A stretch of 64,000 nt of DNA from Macrostomum hystrix (GCA_950097015.1 CATNEN010000039.1:19151501-19215500), one strand, 5' to 3'. Positions 23,936 to 38,200 are shown, numbered from the stretch's first letter. The notes: generated by a model from the letters alone, not told the origin. Made by a program: numbers and translations.

Positions 23936-24616
23936 TATGATTTATGATATTTTATTTACGAAATGAAAAAAATAAATCAAAATAATCTTCAATCACTATT
24001 GGCTGAAAATTAGTCTAAATGATTTGACGCAGTGCAGAATCGAACCCTAGCCTAGCCTAACCTATTCCTAGTGCCTACACATCGGCTATTCCGACTGTTG
24101 GTTAGTGGGTGCAAAAATCTGCCTTATAAAATGAATTCTCAAAGTTCTGGCTTTGTACAATGAAGTAAGAAAATAGAGTACACTCAGTCTCGCGGTTGGT
24201 TGTGTACATTTATTTCAAATTTGTCTCCAGAGTGCAGGCTTCAAATTCAATCAGCTAGGGGTTGTTGCGCAATTTGACGATGCAATTTCAATTCAGTGGC
24301 AGTGAGTAAAATTCTCAATATGGCCAAGATGGTTTGACCTTTGAAAAAATCATGTTTTTCGAATATTTAATCCTCTTAGCAATAAAGTTAAGCTTAATAA
24401 AAATACGTGTAAAATTGTCCCCATATTTGGCATCTTTTGGTGAAGAAATTGTGAAAATTGGTTGAGCCGTTCGGGAGAAAATCAATTACAAGCAAGCAAG
24501 CATTTCATTTTTAGTATAGTGGACTAGCAAGTTTTGCCCCCCTTCGGGGAGCAGAAAAAATTTTAATTCGTCGAGTATATACTTTTAAGCAGCTGAATTT
24601 ACAGCTTCTTAAAGAT

Positions 24617-25295
24617 AAAATGATCCCCCAGATGACATTTATCCTCTAGATGAGATTGATCCCCCAGTTGACAATGATCCCCCAGTTGACAATGATCCCC
24701 CAGTTGACAATGATCCCCCAGTTGACAATGATCCCCCAGTTGACAATGATCCCCCAGTTGACAATGATCCCCCAGTTGACAATGATTCCCCAGTTGACAA
24801 TGATCCCCCAGTTGACCATGATCCCCGATTTGATGATAATCCCCATTGATGATGATACTCAGTTGACAATGTTCCCCCCGTTGACAATGATCCCTCAGTT
24901 GACAATGTTCCCCCCGTTGACAATGATCCCTCAGTTGACAATGATCCCCCAGTTGATGATGATCCCCCAGATGACAATGATCCCCCAGTTGACAATGATC
25001 CCCCAGTTGACAATGATCCCCCAGTTGATGATGATCCCCCAGTTGACAATGTTCCACCAGTTGACAATGATCCCCCAGTTGACCATGATCCCCCAGTTGA
25101 CCATGATCCCCTATTTGATGATAATCCCCATTGATGATAATCCCCATTGATGATGATTCCCAGTTGACAATGATCCCCCATTTGACAATGATCCGCCGGT
25201 TGACAATGACCCCTTAGTTGACAATGATCCCCCAGTTGATCATGATCCCTCATTTGATGATTACTCCCTATTGATAATGATCCTCAGTTGAAAAT
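24617..25295. repeat. 18-bp satellite array (sat1) in element B
   Basis: Same unit as in element A, with regular GATGATAATCCCCATTGATG interruptions. Confidence 0.93.
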
Positions 25296-25442
25296 TTTTG
25301 CCTGTTGAATATTTATATTAGCTGCTTTTGTAGAAAATTGAGAAGTACAACAATTAAATGAATTAATTGAATATCATTATGATGATATAACACAACAAAA
25401 TCAAAAGTTAGAGAATTCGATTCAATGACAAAATATAATTTT

Positions 25443-25722
25443 TTCCATGATTCAAACTCTGGTTTAGCCATGATTCAAACTCTTGTTTAGCCATGATTCA
25501 AGCTCTGGTTTAGCCATGATTGAGACTCTGGTTTAGCCATGATTCAAACTTAAATTTAGCCATGATTCAAACTCTGGTTTAGCCATGATTCAAACTCTGA
25601 TTTAGCCATGATTCAAACTCTGGTTTAGCCATGATTCAAGCTCTGGTTTAGCCATGATTCAAGCTCTGGTTTAGCCATGATTCAGACTCTGGCTTAGAAT
25701 GATTCAAACGCTGGTTTTGCCA
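25443..25722. repeat. 23-bp satellite array (sat2) in element B
   Basis: About 12 units of the TTTAGCCATGATTCAAACTC word. Confidence 0.93.
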
Positions 25723-26146
25723 TGAGAACTAATTTACCCAGCAGCAGAGAACTAATACTCCCAGCAGCAGAGAGCTAATTCCCCCAGCAGCAGAGAACTA
25801 ATTCCCCCAGCAGCAGAGAACTAATTCCCCCAGCATCAGAGAACTAATTCCCCCAGCAACAGAGAACTAATACTCCCAGCAGCAGAGAACTAATTCCCCC
25901 AGCAGCAGAGAACTAATTCCCACAGCAACAGAGAACTAATACTCCCAGCAGCAGAGAACTAATTCCCCCAGCAGCAGAGAACTAATTCCCCCAGCAGCAG
26001 AGAACTAATTCCCCTAGCAACAGAGAACTAATTCCCCCCAGCAGCAGAGAACTAATTCCCCCAGCAGCAGAGAACTAATTCCCCCAGCAGCAGAGAACTA
26101 ATTCCCCCAGCAGCAGAGAACTAATTCCCCCAGCAGCAGAGAACTA
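25723..26146. repeat. 23-bp satellite array (sat3) in element B
   Basis: About 18 units containing GAACTAATTCCCCCAGCAGC. The unit length equals sat2 but the sequence is unrelated. Confidence 0.93.
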
Positions 26147-27584
26147 ATGTTCTCCAAACAGAAGAGAACCTCCATAATACCAGAATGGAGGCTACTTGCA
26201 GGCTACCAAACTCGCAGCAAGAAATTTTCGCCCTTTTTCTTTGACAGGAAACCATTGCCCCAAAATAGCATAGAAACGATGTGTCCATCGTTTTACTCAG
26301 CCCAGAAGGCAACAAATATCTCCTGTTACATCTCCTGTTACATGTGGCACGGTAGATACATTTAGAAAACTGTTGGACACATTTAGAAAATCGTTGGACA
26401 CATTTAGAAAATCGTTGAGCACTTTAGAAAACGGTTTCGATCAGTGTTCGTCGAATAAAGTTTTATAATTATTATTATTAAATAAGCTATTTTTTGATCG
26501 AATAACGCTTAAAACAATGCTCAAAAAATAGAAAAATTTGAAATAATTTACGCTCTTAGCTGCGCTCAATATTTTTTTCTTGCAGTTCTCAATTGTGATA
26601 ACGCCTGCAGCTATGCACAAAAATATTTCCGAAGTTTTATTATCGAATAAAGCTTGCTGCTTTACTCGAAAACGAATACTATTTTCTGAAAGCGAGTACA
26701 GGAATAATAAAGCTAACAAATATCTGCTTCGACAGTAGCTAACCAAAAGCGCTTACTATTTATACTCGAACCAAAAATGCCCAAAAAATACTAATAAACA
26801 GGAACTTACGTTTTTAACTGCTGATGTTTAGAAGATTAGAAGAAAAAGAAGCAGTAACAAAACCGATGCTGAAATTCTACCTGCATTCTACAATAGCATT
26901 AAAGTACTTTACTTCGGAGCTAGATGAAAAGAAAGCGGCACAATGATCGAAGTCGAGACAAGGTTTGACAATAGAAAGGCTGCAGTTTTATGGATAGAAA
27001 GGAGGAGGAGAGGTCTCGCTAGCATTGAGCATCATAAAAGCCCAATCATGAAATCTGCTATGTACTCGTACGTCTGAAATCACTCAATCAGCCAAGAGAC
27101 AAATTTATCAACGCACGTACGGGTCGAAAAGCATTGACGCAATCGCATTCAATTGAGAGTATCGGGCCCTGTTCTGTGCTATACCAATGCACGCGCGGGC
27201 GAGAAAAAGCACCGATGCAATCTAATAAAACTTACAGTGCCCGGACCTATTCCAATTTAACCTTGTTTGGCCTCCTATTGAAAGCAATAGGAAAACTCGT
27301 TTTTCGAATATTTAATATTGTTAGCATTGAAGCAGACTAACGAAATTTTCAAGGTCTCATGCCAGTAAAATTTGGCATGTTTAGCAAAAAACGCGATCAA
27401 ATTTGGTTGAGGCATTTAGCCTGTGTATCGAAATTCCACAGACAGACAGACAGACAGACAGACAGACTTTAGAGATTTAGTATAGTTGGACTAGCAAGTT
27501 TTGCCCCCCTTTGGGGAGCAGAAATATTTTTAATTCGTCTAGTATATACATTTTAGCAGCTGAATTTACAGCTTTTTAAAGCTA

Positions 27585-28574
27585 CAATGATCCCCCAGTT
27601 GACAATGATCAACCAGTTGACAATGATCCCCCAGTTGACAATGATCCCCCCAGTCGACAATGATTCCCCAGTTGACAATGATCCCCTAATTGATGATGAT
27701 CACCCAGTTGACAATGATCCCCCACTTGACAAAGATCCCATAGTTGACAATGAACCCCCAGTTGACAAGGATCCCCCAGTTGACAATGATCCCCCAGTTG
27801 ACAATGATACCCCAGTTGACAATGATCCCCCAGTTGACAATGATCCCCCAGTTGACAATGATACCCCAGTTGACAATGATCCCACAGTTGACAATGATCC
27901 CCCAGTTTACAATGATCCCCCAGTTGACAATGATCCCCCAGTTTACAATGATCCCAAAGTTGACAATGATCCTCCAGTTTACAATGATCCCAAAGTTGAC
28001 AATGATCCCCCAGTTGACAATGATACCCAGTTGACAATGATCCCCCAGTTGACAATGATACCCCAGTTGATGATGATCCCCCAGTTGACAATGATCCCCC
28101 AGTTGACAATGATTCCCCAGTCGACAATGATCCCACAATTGATGAAGATCCCGAGTTGACAATGATCCCCCAGTTGACAATGAACCTCCAATTGACAACG
28201 ATCCCCCAGTTGACAATGATCCCCCAGTTGATGATGATCAACCAGTTGACAATGATCCCACAGTTGACAATGATCCCCCAGTTGACAATGATCCCCTAGT
28301 TCACAATGATCCCCCAGATGATGATGATCCCCCAGTTGATGATGATGCCCCAGTTGACATTGATCCCCCAGGTTACAATGATCCCCCAGTTGATGATGAT
28401 CACCCAGTTGACAATGATCTCCCAGTTGACCATGATCCCCCATTTGATGATGACTCCCAATTAAATGATGATGATCCCCATTTGACAATGATCCCCAGTT
28501 GACCATGATCCCCCATTTGATGATGATTCCCCAGTTTACAATTATCCCACAGTTGACGATTATCCCCCAGTTCT
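27585..28574. repeat. 18-bp satellite array (sat1) in element C
   Basis: Same 18-bp unit, with several private variants (GGATCCCCC, TTTACAATGATCCCAAAG). Confidence 0.93.
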
Positions 28575-28975
28575 GGTTTAGCTATACTATGATTCAAACT
28601 CTGGTTTTGCCATGATTCAAACTCTGATTTTGCCATGGTTCAAACTCTGGTTTAGCCATGATTCAGACTCTGGTTGGCCATGATTCAAACGCTGGTTTAG
28701 CCATGATTCAAACTCTGGTTTAGCCATGATTCAAACTCTCATTTAGCCATGATTCAAACTCTTGTTTAGCCATGATTCAAACTCTTGTTTAGCCATGATT
28801 CAAACTCTGGTTTTGCCATGATTCAAACTTAAATTTAGCCATGATTCAGACTCTGGTTTAGCCATGATTCAGACTCTGGTTTAGCCATGATTCAGACTCT
28901 GGTTTAGCCTTGATTCAGACTCTGCCATGATTCAGACTCTGGTTTAGCCATGATTCAAACGCTGGTTTTGCCATG
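28575..28975. repeat. 23-bp satellite array (sat2) in element C
   Basis: About 17 units of the TTTAGCCATGATTCAAACTC word, some truncated. Confidence 0.93.
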
Positions 28976-29766
28976 AGAACTAATTTCCCCAGCAGCAGAG
29001 AACTAATTCCCCCAGCAGCAGAGAACTAATTTCCCCAGCAGCAGAGAACTAATTTCCCGAGCAGCAGAGAACTAATTCCCCCAGCAGCAGAGAACTAATT
29101 CCCCCAGCAGCAGAGAACTAATTTCTCCAGCAGCAGAGAACTAATTCCCCCAGCATCAGAGAACTAATTCCCCCAGCAGCAGAGAACTAATTCCCCCAGC
29201 AGCAGAGAACTAATTCCCCCAGCAGCAGAGAACTAATTTCCCCAGCAGCAGAGAACTAATTTCCCGAGCAGCAGAGAACTAATTCCCCCAGCAGCAGAGA
29301 ACTAATTCCCCCAGCAGCAGAGAACTAATTCCCCCAGCAGCAGAGAACTAATTCCCCCAGCAGCAGAGAACTAATTCCCCCAGCAGCAGAGAACTAATTC
29401 CCCCAGCAGCAGAGAACTAATTCCCCCAGCAGCAGAGAACTAATTCCCCCAGCATCAGAGAACTAATTCCCCCAGCAGCAGAGAACTAATTCCCCCAGCA
29501 GCAGAGAACTAATTCCCCCAGCAGCAGAGAACTAATTCCCCCAGCATCAGAGAACTAATTCCCCCAGCAGCAGAGAACTAATTCCCCCAGCAGCAGAGAA
29601 CTAATTCCCCCAGCAGCAGAGAACTAATTCCCCCAGCAGCAGAGAACTAATTCCCCCAGCATCAGAGAACTAATTCCCCCAGCAGCAGAGAACTAATTCC
29701 CCCAGCAGCAGAGAACTAATTCCCCCAGCAGCAGAGAACTAATTCCCCCAGCAGCAGAGAACTAAT
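28976..29766. repeat. 23-bp satellite array (sat3) in element C
   Basis: About 34 units with GAACTAATTCCCCCAGCAGC, almost twice the number in element B. Variants with CAGCATCAG recur every few units, a sign of block duplication. Confidence 0.93.
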
Positions 29767-31096
29767 GTTCTCCAAACAGAAGAGAACCTCCATAATACCA
29801 GAATGGAGGCTACTTGCAGGCTACCAAACTCGCAGCAAGAAATGTTTGCCCTTTTTCTTTGACAGGAAACCATTGCCCCCAAATAGCATAGAAACGATGT
29901 GTCCATCGTTTTACTCAGCCCAGAAGGCAACAAATATCTCCTGTTACATCTCCTGTTACATGTGGCACGGTAGATACATTTAGAAAACTGTTAAACACAT
30001 TTAGAAAACTGTTAAACACATTTAGAAAATCGTTGAGCACTTTAGAAAACGGTTTCGATCAGTGTTCGTCGAATAAAGTTTTATAATTATTATTATTAAA
30101 TAAGCTATTTTTTTGATCGAATAACGCTTAAAACAATGCTCAAAAAATTTTGAAATAATTTACGCTCTTAGCTGCGCTCAATATATTTTTCTTGCAGTTC
30201 TCAATTGTGATATCGCCTGCAGCTATGCACAAAAAATGTTTCCTAAGTTTTATTATCGAATTCCCGATACTCGAAAAAACTAATACTATTTTCTGAAAGG
30301 GAGTACAGGAATAATAAAGCTAACAAATATCTGCTTCGACAGTAGCTAACCAAAATCGCTTACTATTTATACTCGAACCAAAAATGCCCAAAAAGTACTA
30401 ATAAATAGGAACTTACGTTTTTAACTGCTGATGTTTAGAAGATTAGAAGGAAAAGAAGCAGTAACAAAACCGATGCTGAAATTCTACCTGCATTCTACAA
30501 AAGCATTAAAGTACTTTACTTCGGAGCTAGATGAAAAGAAAGCGGCACAATGATCGAAGTCGAGACAAGGTTTGACAATAGAAAGGCTGCAGTTTTATGG
30601 ATAGAAAGGAGGAGGAGAGGTCTCGCTAGCATTGAGCATCATAAAAGCCCAATCATGAAATCTGCTATGTACGTTTTGCGTATTCAAATCAAATCACTCG
30701 ATCAGCCAAGAGACAAATTTATAAACGTACGTAGGGGTCGAAAAGCAGTGACGCAATCCTATTCAATTGAGAGTATCGGGCCCTGTTCTGTGCTATACCA
30801 ATGCACGCGCGGGCGAGAAAAAGCACCGATGCAATCTAATAAAACTGACAGTGTCCGGCCCTATTCTAATTTAACCTTGTTTGGCCTCCTATTAAAAGCA
30901 AAAGGAAAACTCGTATTTGGAATATTTAATATTTTTAGCATTGAAGCAGACTAACGAAATTTTCAAGGTCTCATGCCAGTAAAATTTGGCATGTTTAGCA
31001 AAAAACGCGATCAAATTTGGTTGAGGCATTTAGCCTGTGTATCGAAATTCCACAGACAGACAGACAGACAGACTTTAGAGATTTAGTATAGTTGGA

Positions 31097-32292
31097 TGTA
31101 CTAAGAATCTGTACTTTTTGTTATGCTAAAGAAGGTGTTGAATCGTTTAATTTAATAATAACAATTTTGTATCCGATTAATCATGATACATTCATAAATT
31201 CAATCCACCATACTCTGCACTTGTTGCCACTGCAACGTGCGTCGAAAGACACTGAGAATATTTTGCTTAGTTTTTAGTTTGTTTGATAAAAGTATGATAA
31301 AAATCCTGTTCCTACCTGCCTAATATATGTAGCATAAAATTTTAACATAAATTAAACATTTATGCTTAAAAGCTAAAGTAAAATTAAGCTAGATAAGATC
31401 CTGTTCTGAACTGTATCAACTATAGCCTAACTAAAAATAAAAAGTGTGTGTTATGCTAAAAATGTAAACTATATTTATGCTGTGTATCTATTAGTCAGGG
31501 GTATCTACATAAACTATCAGCCATCTGCCAATTGTAAATTGCTAACCTAAATATCCAAATGACACATAAATTTTTGATCAAGTTCATATTTAAATATTCC
31601 TTTTAAAAAAGAAAATAAACTTTTTTGAATTGTATTTGTATGCCATGTCATGGTCTGTAAAGTCAAATAAGAGTCACGGGGATAATAATATGCAATCCAA
31701 TACTAGTTGCGAAACTGATGCTTGGGCCTCAGAGAAGACTCGGTGCCACATGAATTCCTGGAGGTATGTCTCAAATAGACAAACAGTACATATATACTAT
31801 AGATGTAGATAGTTGCCAATTTAAATATAATATAGTGCTATCTTATATAAAGATGAATTTTTATATTGAAACAAAACAGTACTATTATGTTTTTTTTTTA
31901 ATTATAATTTAGTATTTTTATAGTTTTCTTTTTTAGTATAATTTATGTTATAAACCCAGAATTTTTGTTATGACTTCTTATAAAATTTATAGAATAATTT
32001 GAAAGTACTGTTAATAAAAGTGTAGTTCATTGCAATAAACCTAGCTATGATAATTATGATCAGCTATACTCTATATAATTTCATTTATTTCTTGTCATAC
32101 TTATATATAGTAAATTACACAAAAAAGCCTAATTATTACTCATAGTTACAATTTTGTTTTGTGTTTTTTGTTTTTCATTGCCATTACATTAAGAAGTGTC
32201 ACTCTCAAGGCTCTTCACAGAGACATAAGATGATAGTTTAAGACACTTCAAACAACCCTCAGCCACAAAAGCCACTGCTGCCGCAGCTGGTG
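31097..32292. other. AT-rich intergenic sequence upstream of TTC17
   Basis: No supportable gene. It should contain the TTC17 promoter and 5' UTR. A possible acceptor (CCCTCAG ending at 32262) lies 30 nt before the chosen ATG. Confidence 0.5.
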
Positions 32293-35200
32293 ATGCTGCT
32301 TCTTATCAGCGGCTGCTACCCACCAGTCCAGTATCCCGGTCTGCTGCTTCAGGCCTCGGCATCAACGCACTGGGTTGCTTCGCCTGATGGTGGCCTGCCA
32401 CGGCCATTGCCTGTCGAACAGTCTCGACTTTCTATGCGTCGTCCAGCTGACTTGGCCGAATGGCTTCGCCAGTGGGAGCGGCTGCAGCTGCTGGATAGTC
32501 TTGAACGAGAATTGGCCGAGTCTGACGCTGCGCTGGAGGCCATGCCAGCCAGGGATGACACCTTCGTTGAACAGTTTCAACGGAGCAATGCCGACTGTGT
32601 AGCCGCGGGCAAGCCGCTGCAGGACCTGGACCTGTTCGTCTCTGTGCCACTGGACCCTGGCCTAGATCTCGGCGCCAAGCCTGACACCTCTTGGCGCGCT
32701 GTCAGTCTGCTAGTAGGTGCTCTGTCTGCTGCTTTTTCTATTACAATGTCCAGGTTTCTCTTTCTCTCTCGTTTATCCCTGTCTCACCTGTCTCTCTGAT
32801 TATCTGTCTCTCTGTTTTACCTATCTTTCTGATTCTCTGTCTCTCTGTCTCTCTGTCTCACCTGTCTCTCTGTCTCACCTGTCTCTCTGTCTCTCTGTCT
32901 CACCTGTCTCTCTGTCTCACCTGTCTCTCTGTCTTACCTGTCTCTCTGTCTCACCTGTCTCTCTGTCTCACCTGTCTCTCTGTCTCACCTGTCTCTCTGT
33001 CTCACCTGTCTCTCTGTCTCAACGGTCTCTCTGTCTCACCTGTCTCTCTGATTATCTGTCTCTCTGTTTTACCTATCTTTCTGATTCTCTGTCTCTCTGT
33101 CTCACCTGTCTCTCTGTCTTACCTGTCTCTCTGTCTCACCTTTCTCTCTGATTATCTGTCTCTCTGTTTTACCTATCTTTCTGATTCTCTGTCTCTCTGT
33201 CTCACCTGTCTCTCTGTCTCACCTGTCTCTCTGTCTCACCTGTCTCTCTGTCTCACCTGTCTCTCTGTCTCACATCTCTCTGTCTCACCTCTCTCTCTGT
33301 CTCACCTCTCTCTCTGTCTCTCTGTCTCACCTGTCTCTCTGATCCCTGTCTCGCCTAACCAGGTGCCCGACTGTGAGGCTGCGATGAAGCTGACCTTCTC
33401 CATGGACTCGCTGGATCACGTGGAGTCGTTGCGTCATCGAGACAGCTTAGAAACTTCGCCAGACATTTTCCTGTACCGGACCGCCGTGCCAGGCAGCTTG
33501 ACACCCGACCAGTATGGCCACCTGATTGGCGAGGCCCTCACCGTCAATGCCAGCTCCTGGCAGCTGCACAACATGGCCAGCTACTATTGGCGAATCAAAG
33601 GCGACGCTCCTAGGGCTGCCGAGTGCGCTCTCAGGGCTTTCAGGCTGGCCAGGTCTGTACGTCTGTCTGTCTCTCTGTCTGGCTGTCTGCCTGTCTGTCC
33701 ACCTGTCTATTTGTCTGACTGTCTGCCCCCGTCTGTCTGTTCTATGTACGTTTCTGTCCGCCTGTAAGTCCTTCGGTCTTTCTCTCTGCTTACCAGTCTG
33801 TATTTTTATATCCCAGAACTGTCCTGCATCTATCTATCTCTATCTATTTGCAGGGGGGCCGGGGCACTTGTCGCACAAGCGACGGAGCGGCACGCCCCCA
33901 GACCGGCGAACTAGGCGCTTAGCGCCCATCGCGCCGCCTCCCCTGAGCAGGCACCACGCACAGCAGCACAGACCAGCCGGGGAGGGCAGGAGGCACCCAG
34001 AATAGGCAGCAGTGCCCCCCACCCCAGGCCCAGCCCCACACGCACAGAGCAGACCAAGCCGGGGCGGAAGGCTGAAAAGAAATCAGTCCTCAGGGGAGCC
34101 GGGTGATGAGTGTACACTTATCCAATCGCGCTGACGGAATTCCAGAAAGCGCGCGGCGGTGTACACCCGCCCCCCAGCCACCCCCACAAGGCCTCACGCC
34201 CCAGCGCCAACGCACACAACTCACACAACGCAGAACAGGCACACAGAAGGTAGGAGCGAAGCTATTATTTCAAGCTTTGATTGCACGAAATATGGTGCAC
34301 CTCCGCCGGTCGCTACTGTCCAAACCCTCTAACAAGTCCCGATATTAATCGTGACTTAAAGGGAGAATCGAACTAGCGTCCTTTGGAGTGCGAGGCAGCG
34401 ACGCTAGCCGCTGACCCACTCGCCCTCCAACTGTCCTGCATATTAACTATCAGCATTTTCATTCGCTCGTCAGCCATCAGAGCCGGCACTCGGTGCTGCT
34501 GAACCTAGCCAGCCTGCTTCACGCAGCCAAGCGTCACTCGGACGCGCTCGTCCTGCTTCACGCCGCCCTCGCCATGAATCCGCGATCAGAAGCTGCTTTT
34601 GTGTTGCTAGGCAACGTACTAACCCTTCTAGCCGACTTTCCCGCCGCCCTGCGAGCTTATCAGGTGAATATTTCTTATTTTATTCCCTATTTTGGCTGTT
34701 CAAACTACTTATAGTAGTGTAGAGGCGACAGCACAGCCGCAGCTATTGTGCGACGCATCTAAAGGCTGCGTACAGCTGTTCAGTCCATAGACATGGGAGG
34801 GGCCGCCACACCCATCCTTAATGACCCCAGCTGATTCTGGTATTAATTTAACAGCGGGGTGAGCTGAAGCCATGCCAAGTTAAGTGGCATGTAAATTGTA
34901 AAAGGACACAAATTGTTCCAGTGGAGTCGGGAATCGAACCCCGACCTTCAAGTCATATGTCCGAACAGTGGGTACAATTCCTAATTATCTTTTTTTGCTT
35001 TTAGTCTGCCCTGACTTTGCCGACGAAAGTTACTAAATCTGTTCAGCAGCAGCAGTTGATCAGCAGCAGCTCCTCTTTGCGATCATGGCCTTCACAGTCA
35101 GCCAGCGCTTTGGCCGGTCTGCGGGCAGACGCTCAAAGAAAAGCGGCCGCCGTGCGCTGCCAACTGGGCCTTGAAAACAGCCTGCGCCAGCAGAATCGCG

Positions 35201-38200
35201 AGGTCGGCGCCGCGATGTCACGGGTCAGACGCTTCCATGACAGATCTGAGGCGCTGGCCAGAGCCAAGGAGTTGGCGGCCAGCGAGGTGGCGCCCCTGCA
35301 GGTGAGCATTTAGATGCCAATGTTTCAACTCTCATCACCAATGTTTCAACTCTCATCACCAATGTTACAACTCTCATCACCAATGTTACAACTCTCATCA
35401 CCAATGTTACAACTCTCATCACCAATGTTTCAACTCTCATCACCAATGTTACAACTCTCATCACCAATGTTTCAACTCTCATCACCAATGTTACAACTCT
35501 CATCACCAATGTTACAACTCTCATCACCAATGTTACAACTCTCATCACCAATGTTACAACTCTCATCACCAATGTTACAACTCTCATCACCCATGTTACA
35601 ACTCTCATCACCAATGTTACAACTCTCATCACCAATGTTACAACTCTCATCACCAATGTTACAACTCTCATCACCAATGTTACAACTCTCATCACCAATG
35701 TTACAACTCTCATCACCAATGTTACAACTCTCATCACCAATGTTACAACTCTCATCACCAATGTTACAACTCTCATCACCAATGTTACAACTCCCATCAC
35801 CAATGTTACAACTCTCATCACCAATGTTACAACTCTCATCACCAATGTTACAACTCTCATCACCAATGTTACAACTCTCATCACCAATGTTACAACTCCC
35901 ATCACCAATGTTACAACTCTCATCACCAATGTTACAACTCTCATCACTAATGTTACAACTCTCATCACCAATGTTACAACTCTCATCAATATTCTCATTG
36001 CCATGGCTAAATCCTTTGCTCTTCCTTTCTTCCCAGGCCCGCAAAGCCTCTGAGGCGGCCTACCAGGAGTATTTGGCTCGCAATCCTGCACTATCCGCCT
36101 CCTGCCAATCGTCGTCTACCTCGCCCGTCGGTTCGTCGACGACCATTCCGTCTTCGCATTCGCCGGCCGCCGACCTGAGCCAGCCCCGAAGGCCGCGGGT
36201 GCACTTTATGATCAGGGCTGAGCTGCCAGAGTCTCTGCGATATCTGAGCAATGCCAGCGCCTTTCCGGAGCAGACTGAATGCCGCACCATCTTAGAGTCT
36301 GCTGCTGCTGCTCAACTGCCGACTGAGCACGTGCCGCTTGAGAACAAAGGCTTCGACTCTTTGGCTATGGTGACAGACGGCCTCGGCATTCGACTGGGCG
36401 AGGAACATCCTTTGCCTTGGTGAGTTGTCTCAATAAGACATGTTGTTTCATATCCGTACACTTCTGTAGACTGACATAGCTACTCTATGAACTCAAAACT
36501 CATGGCATCTCTGAAATATACTATAGCATACCATACCATACCATAGCCAAGGACTCGTTTGTCGAGGGATGCGGTGAGCACAATCTTCCAGACTCTTTCT
36601 TCTTGGATCATTAGCATACCTTTCTCAGTGTCCATTTCAGGGTGAGCTTTGCTTAGTTTTTTCAGTTCCGCGGGGTCCGATGTTGATGGGGCTTCGACTA
36701 AATTATCTGTCTGCCATTTTAGCAGGATAGAAATGGCAGGGTCTTCGCGCTGGGCTTTGAGAATTTCATCTCGCTTCAGGGGGACTGGTAAAAAATCGGT
36801 TAATAATTTCTCGATTCTGGTCGCACAGTGGGGGGTCAATTTCCTCTGTACCTCGGCTCGGTTGCAGTTTGCTTGAGCTCTGTGAGGGCACATTTTCCGA
36901 GGGTTTGGACTCCGTTTGTACCCCTTTTTCTTGTTTGATTACAGGAGGAGGTCCAACGGGTTCAGGTCGCAGTTGGGGTTTTTTAGTCGGTTGATTGATG
37001 ATTCTGGGACTTAGCTCAATCTTTGGTGATTTAGGTTTGGGCAATTCCGATCATCAGGTCAGGTCATCGGGATGTTAGCTTCTTCCAGACCTCTGGAATC
37101 ACATCTCTGGTCAAATGCGGTCAACCATACTTGTATGTCTTGGCCTGGGGTGAATTTTTGGATCTTTACTTGTCTAGCGGGGGCAATCTCTAATCGATTT
37201 CGAATCTCTTCGGCTAGAAGGGCGATGACATCATTAATTCCTGCAGCTGGGAGAGGTTGGTTTCCAGGTGCTGCTGGGGGTAGGTTCGGAGGTTCCAGGT
37301 TGGGCTGGGGGTCATTTGATGCCATTTTGATACTCAATTTGATCGCGCTGTTCACCAGATTTCAATCCTTATCGCTGCCACCAAGTTGTAGCAGACCTCT
37401 CAGCTGTCTCTATTTGTTGGATTTGGGATTGGTGAGCTGAGTATTTGGGGGGATGGTAGCGTAAGTTATGAGGGTGAGAATAGGTATTTTCCACGCTGTT
37501 CGGGTTATACCTAAGGTAGCGCTAATGCCCGAGCGGCAAGACACTAGCTACTAACAATGGGAGAAGAATCGACTGCTGCTGGCACGAGGGCTTAGGTCAC
37601 TCACTGATCTGGGGCACACAGTCCGTGGGGCGGATCAGGATGGATTGAAGTTGCCTGCTGAACGTCCTTCGCACTCTCACTTACTTTCCTCTATGGGGTC
37701 CGGAATTAGTACAGTTTCATTGGGGGGATAAAGGCGGAGTTTTGGGACTTCAGGGGGGTATTTAGGGAACTTTAGGTGGACTTCAGATAGACTTCAGGTG
37801 GATTTTTAGATGGGATTTTAGGACGGTATATTGGGATTTCAAAGGGATCATATAATAGGGTGGATTTGGGTGAAGAAGGCCGATGAAAGATAAATGGGAG
37901 AGGATTGGGGAGGTAAAGGGATCTATCTGTTTTACTCATATTAGGAAAATAACTAAGGAACTCGGTTTATTTAATAGCGAAACAGGGAAAGAGGTAGGAA
38001 GTGGAATCGCTTATATTTCGTATAGGTTGTATCGAACGTAGAGCTAAACGTTGAGAACGTATAGAACGTAAAGCAGGTCAAACAGGGTAAACAGGGTCAA
38101 GATCGCATTATATTATTCCCTGTATATATATACCAAAATTGGGGTGGGTGCATGTTTCGCTTGAGTGCGCACACAACGAACAAAGAGCGCTGCGTGAGGT

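Larger units (their letters stand above)
20283..24523 (-). mobile_element. Non-autonomous Helitron-like element A
   Basis: Read on minus, it starts TCCACTATACTAAAAATG (24523) and ends with a GC hairpin CTCCCCGAAGGGGGG followed by CAAGACTTGCTAG (20283), then host T. TC at the 5' end, a hairpin about 11 nt before CTRR, and insertion between A and T are Helitron/Helentron hallmarks. The interior is two alternating pairs of satellite arrays plus a unique 5' segment at 23936-24523. There is no Rep/helicase ORF. DINE-1/HINE elements with central tandem repeats have the same architecture. It abuts element B with no base between. Confidence 0.8.
24524..27490 (-). mobile_element. Non-autonomous Helitron-like element B
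   Basis: Minus 5' end TCCAACTATACTAAATCTC (27490), followed by a CTGT microsatellite and a unique segment. Then come a 23-bp array (sat3), sat2, a short spacer, sat1 and the common 3' end with hairpin and CTAG (24524). The 3' half matches element A, while the 5' half matches element C. There is no protein gene; small frames at 26147-26365 and 27134-27340 are not preserved well enough to call. Confidence 0.8.
27491..31096 (-). mobile_element. Non-autonomous Helitron-like element C
   Basis: Same plan as element B: minus 5' end TCCAACTATACTAAATCTC at 31096, preceded by host A. Then the unique segment, a longer sat3 array, sat2, sat1 and the 3' hairpin, with CTAG at 27491 directly against the 5' end of B. 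The 5' unique segments of B and C are nearly identical apart from small indels. Confidence 0.8.

Noticed and set aside
24025-24110. tRNA-like B box AATCGAACCCTAG in elements A and E
   Set aside because: Only one short box matches; no A box at the right distance.
25723-29766. CRISPR-like regularly spaced repeats
   Set aside because: Units follow each other with no unique spacers, and the genome is eukaryotic; these are satellites.
30550-30954. 134-codon ORF in the unique part of Helitron-like element C
   Set aside because: The near-identical segment in element B is broken by indels and the sequence lacks Rep or helicase motifs.
35225-36091. 288-codon minus-strand ORF
   Set aside because: Made of the 21-bp intron minisatellite; it overlaps TTC17 exons on the other strand.
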